Origin: Cohaesibacter haloalkalitolerans | GTDB lineage: Bacteria; Pseudomonadota; Alphaproteobacteria; Rhizobiales; Cohaesibacteraceae | Reading direction: 5' to 3' | DNA length: 64,000 bases | Assembly: GCF_003574655.1 (NCBI RefSeq) | Contig: NZ_QNUM01000005.1 | Coordinates: 248,001 to 312,000, forward strand | Part shown: piece by piece, positions 57,289 through 64,000 of the stretch | Numbering within the stretch: position 1 is the stretch's first letter | Layout: each line of letters starts with the position of its first letter | The notes under the pieces: model-generated | The model's input: the letters and a program-made list of their open reading frames with translations, nothing else | What the model was told of the DNA's origin: nothing | Databases searched by the model: none | Translations under genes and position numbers: made by a program

Positions 57289-59529
57289 ATGGGAAAAGAA
57301 ACTGAACAGTCAGGCGAGTTTGAAAGCATCAACCTGCGCGAAGCGCTGGAAGAGCGGTACCTTGCCTACGCCTTGTCCACGATTACGCAGCGAGCGCTGC
57401 CAGATGTGCGCGACGGCCTGAAGCCGGTGCATCGTCGTATTCTTTACGCGATGCGTCAGCTCAAGATGGATCCAACTGGCGGCTTCAAGAAGTCCGCCCG
57501 TGTGGTCGGTGACGTGATCGGTAAATATCACCCGCATGGTGATACCGCCGTCTATGACGCCATGGTGCGTCTGGCGCAGGATTTCGCGTCGCGTTATCCG
57601 ATGGTCGACGGGCAGGGCAACTTCGGTAACATCGATGGCGACAGTGCCGCCGCGATGCGTTACACCGAAGCGCGCATGACCGAGGTCGCCCGCCTGATGA
57701 TGGAGGGGCTTGACGAGGACGCGGTCGATTTTCGCGAGACCTATGACAACGAGGACAAGGAGCCTGTTGTCATGCCCGCGAACTTTCCCAATCTGTTGGC
57801 CAACGGGTCAAGTGGCATTGCCGTCGGCATGGCTACATCGATCCCGCCGCACAACGTTTCGGAACTGTGCGAAGCATCGCTCTATCTCATCAAGAACCCG
57901 GATTGCGAAGACGAGAAGATTCTCGAATTGATGCCCGGACCAGACTTCCCGACCGGCGGTGTGATTGTCGAGGACAAGGCCCAGATCCTTGAGGCCTATC
58001 GCACCGGTCGCGGCGGGTTCCGCGTGCGGGCCAAGTGGGAGCTGGAACAGCTCGGGCGCGGCTCCTGGCAGATCATCGTCACGGAAATCCCCTATCAGGT
58101 GCAGAAATCACGTCTGATCGAGCGGATCGCCGATCTGATCCAGAACCGCAAGCTGCCGCTGCTGGTGGATGTGCGCGACGAGTCGGCTGAAGATATCCGC
58201 ATTGTGCTGGAGCCCAAGAGCCGCACCGTTGAGCCAGACCTGATGATGGAAGCGCTGTTCAAGCTGACGGATCTGGAAAGCCGCATCTCGCTCAACATGA
58301 ACGTGCTGACCTCGCACGGCGTGCCTCGTGTACTCGGCGTGCGCGAAGTGCTCAGGCAGTGGCTGGATCATCGCCGCGAAGTCTTGCAGCGCCGCTCGCG
58401 TTTCCGTCTTGGCAAGATCGAGCATCGCCTCGAAGTGCTCGACGGCTATCTGATCGCCTATCTCAATCTCGATGAAGTCATCCGCATCATCCGCTACGAG
58501 GATGAGCCCAAGGCGGAACTGATGAAAACCTTCAGCCTGTCCGAAATTCAGGCTGAGGCGATCCTCAACATGCGCTTGCGGTCCTTGCGCAAGCTTGAGG
58601 AAATAGAGATCCGCACCGAGCATGATGCGCTCAGCAAGGAGCGCGCCGAGCTAATCGAAATGCTCGGCTCGGATGCTTTGCAGTGGGAGCGGATTTCCCA
58701 GCAGATCCGCGAGATCTACAAGCTGTTTGGACCCGACACCGAACTGGGCCGTCGCCGGTCGCAGTTTGGAGAGGCAAGTGAACGCGATATCGAGGATATC
58801 AATCTGGCCATGGTGGAACGGGAGCCGGTGACGCTGGTCCTGTCCGAAAAGGGCTGGATCCGTGCTCTCAAGGGTCACATCACCGACCTCAGCGGCCTTA
58901 ATTTCAAGGATGGCGACAAGCTCAAATTCGCCGTTCAGGCCGAGACCACAGACAAGCTGTTGCTGATGGCCACCAACGGAAAGTTCTTCACGATACAGGC
59001 GGACAAGTTGCCCGGTGGCCGCGGCCATGGCGAGCCGATCCGCGTGATTATCGATATGGAGCCGGGCGTTGATGTGGTCGAGATGTTCGTGCATGTGCCC
59101 GAGCGCAAGGTGCTGATTGCTGCGACTGATGGCCGAGGCTTTGTCACCACGGAAGAAAGCCTTGTTGCCAATACGCGCAAGGGCAAGCAGGTGCTCAACG
59201 TGACCATGCCGGTGGAGGCCAAGCTCTGCAAGACCGCCGATGGCGACCGCATCGCCGTTATCGGCGAGAACCGCAAGCTGCTGATCTTCAATGCCGAGCA
59301 GTTGCCGGAAATGGCGCGCGGGCGCGGCGTCATGCTGCAGCGCTACAAGGATGGCGGCATTTCGGACGTCAAGGTCTTCAAGGCCGAGGAAGGCCTGATC
59401 TGGAAAGACAGCTCCGGCCGCAGCTATCAGCGCTCGCTGGATGATCTGGCTGAATGGTGTGGCGATCGGGGACAGGCCGGGCGATTGCCGCCGAATGGCT
59501 TCCCGCGAAGCAACAAGTTTGAAAACTGA
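57289..59529 (+). CDS. parC: DNA topoisomerase IV subunit A
   Basis: This 746-residue protein is the breakage-reunion subunit that unlinks daughter chromosomes with ParE. The N-terminal region has [20 protein letters not shown], and the catalytic Tyr lies in [15 protein letters not shown] near residue 123. The quinolone pocket reads [14 protein letters not shown], with Thr where E. coli ParC and GyrA have Ser. The C-terminal beta-pinwheel is shorter than in GyrA, as expected for ParC. AAGG lies 3 nt before the ATG. Confidence 0.94.
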   Translation: MGKETEQSGEFESINLREALEERYLAYALSTITQRALPDVRDGLKPVHRRILYAMRQLKMDPTGGFKKSARVVGDVIGKYHPHGDTAVYDAMVRLAQDFASRYPMVDGQGNFGNIDGDSAAAMRYTEARMTEVARLMMEGLDEDAVDFRETYDNEDKEPVVMPANFPNLLANGSSGIAVGMATSIPPHNVSELCEASLYLIKNPDCEDEKILELMPGPDFPTGGVIVEDKAQILEAYRTGRGGFRVRAKWELEQLGRGSWQIIVTEIPYQVQKSRLIERIADLIQNRKLPLLVDVRDESAEDIRIVLEPKSRTVEPDLMMEALFKLTDLESRISLNMNVLTSHGVPRVLGVREVLRQWLDHRREVLQRRSRFRLGKIEHRLEVLDGYLIAYLNLDEVIRIIRYEDEPKAELMKTFSLSEIQAEAILNMRLRSLRKLEEIEIRTEHDALSKERAELIEMLGSDALQWERISQQIREIYKLFGPDTELGRRRSQFGEASERDIEDINLAMVEREPVTLVLSEKGWIRALKGHITDLSGLNFKDGDKLKFAVQAETTDKLLLMATNGKFFTIQADKLPGGRGHGEPIRVIIDMEPGVDVVEMFVHVPERKVLIAATDGRGFVTTEESLVANTRKGKQVLNVTMPVEAKLCKTADGDRIAVIGENRKLLIFNAEQLPEMARGRGVMLQRYKDGGISDVKVFKAEEGLIWKDSSGRSYQRSLDDLAEWCGDRGQAGRLPPNGFPRSNKFEN

Positions 59530-59534
59530 CAAGG

Positions 59535-59557
59535 CGCCGGGGTTCAACCCGGCGTTT
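59535..59557 (+). terminator. Terminator after parC
   Basis: CGCCGGG (59535-59541) pairs with CCCGGCG (59548-59554) around GTTCAA, followed by TTTCTATTT. It touches the stop codon of the convergent gene. Confidence 0.8.
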
Positions 59558-60586
59558 CTATTTCTGCGGCAGGTAGAGCGTCGTTCTGATCGGCCAATGA
59601 TCGCCGATGGGCGAACGCACGCGCACAACGGCCCCGGCGTCGATGTCCGGGCTGGTCAGGATATGATCAAGGCTGAGGAAGGCTGGCAGGCTCAGCCGTT
59701 TGATGCGTGAGTTGGGCGAGGGGAAGGTCGGCACGAAGCGATCCCGCCGCATGAGATCGGCCTTACGGGCAAATTGGTCGACACGGAAGGCCCAGCCGGT
59801 CGAGTTGAAATCGCCTGAGACCACCTGCATTGGCGTATCCTTGCGTTCGCTTTCGATGATCTCGAGAAGCCTGTCGAGCTGTTTGAGTTTTTCCGCCAAA
59901 GGCAACGGCCAAGCCAGATGCACATTGTAGAGGCGGAACGGCACAGCGCCCGGCATATGCACCGTGGCCGCCAGCAGCTTGCCGTGCAGGGGATTGTTCT
60001 GGTCCGATGATCCCAACTGGTAGGACTTGATGTCGGTCAGGGGGTGCTTGGAGAGAATCGTCAGCGTGCAGACCCGCCATGACTGGCACTTGGCCTGATG
60101 GGGGTAGACCCGCTTGAGATCGGGCTGGTTCTTGAAACGGTTGGGTGCAAACTCCTGCAGGGCTGCAACATCCGGGTCGGCGTTGATGACGGTGCCTGCA
60201 AGCGCTTTCCGGTCCCATGTCCCCATGTAGATATTAAAGCTGAGGAGCTTCAGCGGCTGTTTGCCGGCATCGAGTGCCAGCGTCTCATCGGCATTGCGAT
60301 GGCTGAACCGGCCCCAAAGCTCCGGCCCCAGCAAAACCGCTGAACAGCACAGAATGAAGATCACGATGAGACGGCCGTAGGACTTGAGTGCACCCACGCT
60401 GCTTGGCCAGACAAAACTCATGGCGAGGGCAAAAAGGCCAAGGAGCGCGATGACGATCTGGAAGTGATTGATGACATCGAATACTGGAATGAATGCGCCC
60501 AGCAGCGCCAGAACCGATATTACCGCACCTGCCACAAGGCCCATCAGGATACAAATGTCGAGTATGTGTCTGATCAGCCTTATCAT
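59558..60586 (-). CDS. Membrane-anchored endonuclease/exonuclease/phosphatase-family protein
   Basis: This 342-residue protein has three N-terminal membrane segments (about 5-105) and a C-terminal EEP domain. Its catalytic residues are seen in LLSFNIYMGT near 118, AALQEFAPN near 148, VSGDFNSTGW near 270, LSLDHILTS near 310 and IGDHWPI near 330. The full set suggests an active metal-dependent phosphodiesterase or phosphatase; the domain should face the periplasm if the third helix exits there. Start ATG 60586 follows GAGGA. Confidence 0.88.
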   Translation of the reverse strand: MIRLIRHILDICILMGLVAGAVISVLALLGAFIPVFDVINHFQIVIALLGLFALAMSFVWPSSVGALKSYGRLIVIFILCCSAVLLGPELWGRFSHRNADETLALDAGKQPLKLLSFNIYMGTWDRKALAGTVINADPDVAALQEFAPNRFKNQPDLKRVYPHQAKCQSWRVCTLTILSKHPLTDIKSYQLGSSDQNNPLHGKLLAATVHMPGAVPFRLYNVHLAWPLPLAEKLKQLDRLLEIIESERKDTPMQVVSGDFNSTGWAFRVDQFARKADLMRRDRFVPTFPSPNSRIKRLSLPAFLSLDHILTSPDIDAGAVVRVRSPIGDHWPIRTTLYLPQK

Positions 60587-60689
60587 TCGGTCCTCAATCT
60601 TGATGCAAACTTGTCTTTGATGCGCCCGGAGCAACTGGAGATCCGGCGCATTGTGGCGTTCAAGGGCAGACAAACATCACAAATGAGAA

Positions 60690-61436
60690 TTAATCAAGGC
60701 AGGTCCAGCCATCCATGCCCAAAACTTCCAAAGGCTTGAAGCGGATCTTGTAGGCCATCTTGGCGGAGTTCTCGACCCAATAGCCCAGATAGACATAACT
60801 GAGCCCCGCATGGATCGCCTGCCGGATGTGATCGAGGATGAGATAGGTGCCAAGGCTGCGCTTTTCCTCTTCCGGGGAATAGAAGCTGTAGACCATCGAG
60901 GTGGCGTCATCGAGAACATCGGTGAGCGCCACGGCAACCAGCTCGCCGCGCGGCTTTGCGGCGATGCCGTCGCCTTCCACCCGCTTGCGATATTCCACGA
61001 CAATGGTTTCGATATGGGTCTCCTCGACCATGGCGATATAGTCGGCTTCCGTCATCTCCACCATGCCACCATCATTGTGGCGGGACCGAAGGTAGCGTTT
61101 GAACAGGGCATATTGCTCGGAAGAGGCAATGGCAGGCCGGATGGTGCGGACAAGATCGGCATTGTGGTGGATGATCTTGCGCTGATTCCGCGAGAAGGAG
61201 AATTGGGGCACGACAACCCGCACCGATTTGCAGGCCTTGCAGTCCGCACAGGCTGGCCGATAGGCGATGGTCTGGCTACGCCTGAAGCCGCCGACCGACA
61301 GCAGATTGTTGAGATTCCGCGCTTCTTCGCCAACAAGATACGTAAAGATCTTCCTCTCTTGCCGATCATCCAGATACGGGCAATCCTGTGCTGACGTGAG
61401 ATAGAACTGAGGATTTTCGAGGGCGTGTCTTGTCAT
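60690..61436 (-). CDS. bpt: Aspartate/glutamate leucyltransferase
   Basis: This 248-residue enzyme transfers Leu from Leu-tRNA to proteins starting with Asp or Glu, marking them for ClpS/ClpAP degradation (N-degron pathway). The N-terminus has the Cys motif ACADCKACKSVRV near residue 61. The C-terminal acyltransferase part has SMVYSFYSPEEEKRSLGTYL near 180 and YVYLGYWVENSAKMAYKIRF near 205. I placed the start at 61436 (MTRHALENPQFYLTS), where family similarity begins. Confidence 0.93.
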   Translation of the reverse strand: MTRHALENPQFYLTSAQDCPYLDDRQERKIFTYLVGEEARNLNNLLSVGGFRRSQTIAYRPACADCKACKSVRVVVPQFSFSRNQRKIIHHNADLVRTIRPAIASSEQYALFKRYLRSRHNDGGMVEMTEADYIAMVEETHIETIVVEYRKRVEGDGIAAKPRGELVAVALTDVLDDATSMVYSFYSPEEEKRSLGTYLILDHIRQAIHAGLSYVYLGYWVENSAKMAYKIRFKPLEVLGMDGWTCLD

Positions 61437-61662
61437 ATGGTTCAATGCTTTCAGATGGATAAACATCAAATCATGATTGGTGAAACAAGAAAAGACCGAC
61501 TGAGGTCTATAAAGGTTTCACCTATAGTATATTACCGGAAGGTCGAAAAATCACCCGGATTGTTAAGCGTTGAATGCCGCCGATGGGACATGCGCAAGCA
61601 CGGCACCGGAAGAGGCCTGGAGACGACCGGAGCGGGGGAGGCCGGGCCTTGCGGGGCGTCGG

Positions 61663-63489
61663 CTAGAAACCGTAATACCACGGCGCGATCAGCGTGAAGC
61701 TGAGCCAGACGATGATCATCAGCGGAATGCCAGCCATCAGGAAGTCGGCAAAGCGATAGTGGCCGGGGCCCATGACCAGCAGGTTGGTCTGATACCCGAT
61801 CGGGGTGGCAAACGAGCAGTTGGCCGCGAGGATGACGCAGACGACGAAGGGCTCTACGGGCAGTCCGGTTTGTGTGGCGATGGAAATCGCGATGGGGGCA
61901 AACAGGACAGCGGTGGCGTTGTTCGACAGAATATTGGTCAGCACTGCAATCAGCAGGAACAGACCCGATAGCAGCACCCAGCCTTCCTGCCCCTGCATTG
62001 CATCGACGACAGCGCCAGCGATAAACCGGGCGCCGCCAGTGTTCTGCAAGGCAACCGCGCTGGCAAGAGACGAGCCAACCAGCATATAGATGCGGCTATC
62101 GAGTGCACGCACCGCCTGACGCAGGTTGAGACATTTGAAAATGATCATGAAGAAGGCGCCGGCAAGAGCTGCCGTTGCGATGGGAAGCAGACCGGAGGCC
62201 GTGGCGAAGGCTGTCGCAAGAAAGATCATGATCGCCCGCGGCGCATAGCGGCGCTGGGGCATGTCGGTGCTCGACAGCTCGATCAGCAGCAGGTCCTTGT
62301 TGAGGCGCAGCCCCTCGACATCGTCCCGCGCCCCGCCGACGAGCAAAACATCGCCCGGTTCGAGCCGGATGTCGCTCATCGCCATGCGTGGCATCCGCGA
62401 ACGCCGCTGAACGCCAAGAACAATACAATTGGTCTTGGAACGGAAGGACGCCTGGGCGATTGTCTGGCCCGAAAGGCGCGAAGCCGGTGGTACGATCACT
62501 TCGGCAAGCGTTATGTCTGTTTTCGGCGAAATCTGGCTCAGATGGCGGTCTTCGGCAACCTTGGCCATCTTGTGCCCCCCCTTGAGCGCCGCCGTCAGGG
62601 CGTGGCGCGTGGCCGCAACTACAACCGTATCGCCCGGTTGCAGGGTCACATTGTCAAAAGGGGGCAGATAGGGCGTTTCTCCGCGCTGCACGAGACGCAC
62701 GGTCATGTCCTTGAGGTCGGGGAACATGCCTGCGACTGCCGACTTGCCAACCAGCGCATCGCCTTCGCTGAGCGGAATCTGGGCAATGAATTGCTTGCCG
62801 GTGCTCTGGCTCAACTGATCGGCCATGCTTTTGCGATCTTGCAGAATACGCGGCATGATGAGAATGGCATAGATCGCGCCGATGCCCGACACCATCACGC
62901 CGATTTCCGTGAAGTCGAAGAATTTGAGATCCAGCACCCCCGCCTTGCGCGCCGCCTCCGCGACCAGAAGGTTGGTCGAGGAACCGATGAGGGTTGTCAT
63001 GCCGCCGAGGATGGAAATGAAGGACAGCGGCATCAACACCTTGGACGACGAGAAGCGCAGGTTGCTGGCAACCACGGCCATGATCGGGATGAACATCACC
63101 ACCACAGGTGTGTTGTTGATGAAGGCACTGATGAAGGCTGCGGACAGATACACCCCGACAAAGGCGATGTAGCGATGTCGTTTGGCCAGCTTGGTGATGA
63201 ATTGCGCAGGCTTGTCGAGGGCATCGGTTTGAAACAGGCCCTGGCCGATGATGAGCAGCGCCAGCACCGCCAGAAGGGCCGGGTTCGAGAATCCGGCGAC
63301 AAGATCATCAAGCGTAACCAGATTGGTCGCTTCACTCGCAGCTGGCAGCCCGACAAAGATGAGCATCAGGACCAGCAACGATCCCAAAGCTGTAATTTCA
63401 ATGGCAAAATACTCAAGACTATAGGCAATGATAGAAGCAACAATGACGGCAAACGTGAGCCACATTTGAACTTCGGCAGTTAGGTACAT
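61663..63489 (-). CDS. SLC13/DASS-type permease with two TrkA-C (RCK) domains
   Basis: This 608-residue protein has N-terminal hydrophobic segments (about 8-190) with AFINNTPVVVMFIP near 120 and GGMTTLIGSSTNLLV near 163. A cytoplasmic insert (about 200-400) holds two TrkA-C-type units, and C-terminal membrane segments include LTNILSNNATAVLFAP near 535 and FATPIGYQTNLLVMGPG near 575. The two NxT-bearing hairpins are the substrate and sodium sites of the DASS family. Relatives carry sulfate, dicarboxylates or phosphate; the substrate is undecided. Start ATG 63489 is preferred over the upstream frame, though no ribosome site is obvious. Confidence 0.9.
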   Translation of the reverse strand: MYLTAEVQMWLTFAVIVASIIAYSLEYFAIEITALGSLLVLMLIFVGLPAASEATNLVTLDDLVAGFSNPALLAVLALLIIGQGLFQTDALDKPAQFITKLAKRHRYIAFVGVYLSAAFISAFINNTPVVVMFIPIMAVVASNLRFSSSKVLMPLSFISILGGMTTLIGSSTNLLVAEAARKAGVLDLKFFDFTEIGVMVSGIGAIYAILIMPRILQDRKSMADQLSQSTGKQFIAQIPLSEGDALVGKSAVAGMFPDLKDMTVRLVQRGETPYLPPFDNVTLQPGDTVVVAATRHALTAALKGGHKMAKVAEDRHLSQISPKTDITLAEVIVPPASRLSGQTIAQASFRSKTNCIVLGVQRRSRMPRMAMSDIRLEPGDVLLVGGARDDVEGLRLNKDLLLIELSSTDMPQRRYAPRAIMIFLATAFATASGLLPIATAALAGAFFMIIFKCLNLRQAVRALDSRIYMLVGSSLASAVALQNTGGARFIAGAVVDAMQGQEGWVLLSGLFLLIAVLTNILSNNATAVLFAPIAISIATQTGLPVEPFVVCVILAANCSFATPIGYQTNLLVMGPGHYRFADFLMAGIPLMIIVWLSFTLIAPWYYGF

Positions 63490-63701
63490 AAGAAAGACAG
63501 TCCTTACCCGACCGACACACGGCGTCAGACGGTGCCCCCATAAAAACAGATGACCAAATTTGATTATGCAATTGGAAGCACTCAAGTGCTTCAGAGCCTT
63601 AGAAAATCAGATTATCAGGCTATTTGCAAAGGCAAACTCGAAAAACGCATAGGGAAAGTGGCAGATTAAAATCGATGGAATTGTTTATCTGAGGTCATTA
63701 T

Positions 63702-63728
63702 AAAAAATTGCCCGCGTCAAGCGGGCAA
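63702..63728 (-). terminator. Terminator after the RDD gene
   Basis: TTGCCCGC (63728-63721 on the minus strand) pairs with GCGGGCAA (63715-63708), followed by a T-run. It isolates the RDD gene from the permease gene. Confidence 0.88.
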
Positions 63729-63753
63729 TAAGGTCATCGTTCAACAGATCGGC

Positions 63754-64000
63754 TCAGAACCTGTCGTAGCCTTCGAGCTGTCTCAGCGCGTCGCTGTCCA
63801 TGATCATGGTGCCGAGAATCATGTCATGCAGCAGCTGCTTGCGTCGTGTGAAAAGGCCCACGACGACGATCAGAGGCGTAAGAATGGTGTTGCCGAACCA
63901 GAACAGCAGGCTGTGCATGATGGCCAGCATCGCATATGGCTTTGCGCCATACCACAGGCGCATTTCCAGCCCCATCATCTTCATGCCAGGCGTTGCCGCG
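63754..64000 (-). CDS. RDD-family membrane protein, C-terminal part
   Basis: About 81 codons are visible and the frame stays open to the right edge, so the 5' part is missing. The visible start ATPGMKMMGLEMRLWYG is the conserved TPGK-type loop of RDD domains. A hydrophobic pair follows and the protein ends MDSDALRQLEGYDRF. RDD proteins are small membrane proteins, some linked to sodium-proton exchange; nothing further can be said. Confidence 0.82.
   Translation of the reverse strand, partial: AATPGMKMMGLEMRLWYGAKPYAMLAIMHSLLFWFGNTILTPLIVVVGLFTRRKQLLHDMILGTMIMDSDALRQLEGYDRF

Overview
This is a 64 kb chromosomal stretch from an alphaproteobacterium, most likely a member of the Hyphomicrobiales (Rhizobiales); the genus cannot be fixed from sequence reading alone. 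The order inference rests on the block NYN gene - rpoZ - rsh - acpS - lepB - rnc - era - recO - Sel1 gene - parC, the order rpiA - DUF2059 - gor, the psd-pssA pair, a DivJ/PleC/PdhS-type histidine kinase and a Bpt-type leucyltransferase. I see no tRNA, rRNA, CRISPR array, insertion sequence or prophage. Nearly all DNA is ordinary housekeeping or transport coding sequence.

Layout. 1-9 kb: the end of cobT, a ykkC-family riboswitch candidate in front of an EamA permease, an orphan membrane histidine kinase, a family-4-like uracil-DNA glycosylase, an Lrp regulator, a hydroxyisobutyrate-type dehydrogenase beside a remnant of a second copy, and glyS. 8.5-12.2 kb: a polar amino acid uptake system with two permeases and two paralogous binding proteins but no ATPase. 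12.4-18.6 kb: molybdenum cofactor genes mobB, mobA and moaA, the Fe-S carrier ATPase Mrp, a second EamA permease, a DUF971 protein and an L,D-transpeptidase. 19.2-27.8 kb: an autotransporter-type barrel with almost no passenger, nudI, class I fumarase, DsrE and DoxX proteins, class II fumarase, a GntR regulator and phosphoglycolate phosphatase. 28-32.4 kb: rpiA, a DUF2059 protein and a glutathione group (gor, GNAT, gamma-glutamylcyclotransferase-like). 32.6-34.3 kb: psd and pssA.

34.4-40.6 kb is an RND efflux operon (PadR, adaptor, permease) with a second, YqjI-like PadR gene at its far end. Each PadR gene has its own large palindromic operator candidate. 40.8-47.9 kb is a mixed accessory stretch: two small membrane proteins, a GNAT enzyme, a secreted unknown, a metal-type MerR regulator with an operator candidate, AzlCD, a class I amidotransferase and an M19 dipeptidase. 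47.3-59.5 kb is the conserved stringent-response/secretion/RNA-processing block. It is broken up by a 13-bp tandem repeat where pdxJ often lies and by a 79-bp-spaced repeat rich in hairpins between era and recO. 59.6-64 kb holds an exo/endonuclease-phosphatase-fold membrane protein, bpt, an SLC13-type permease with TrkA-C domains and the end of an RDD protein.

The points most worth a second look are the riboswitch candidate at 897-1024, the dual-PadR RND locus, the era-recO repeats, the dehydrogenase relic and the rsh-acpS minisatellite. Starts were moved from the longest open frame wherever a Shine-Dalgarno site, signal peptide or family N-terminus argued for it; these choices are stated per gene.
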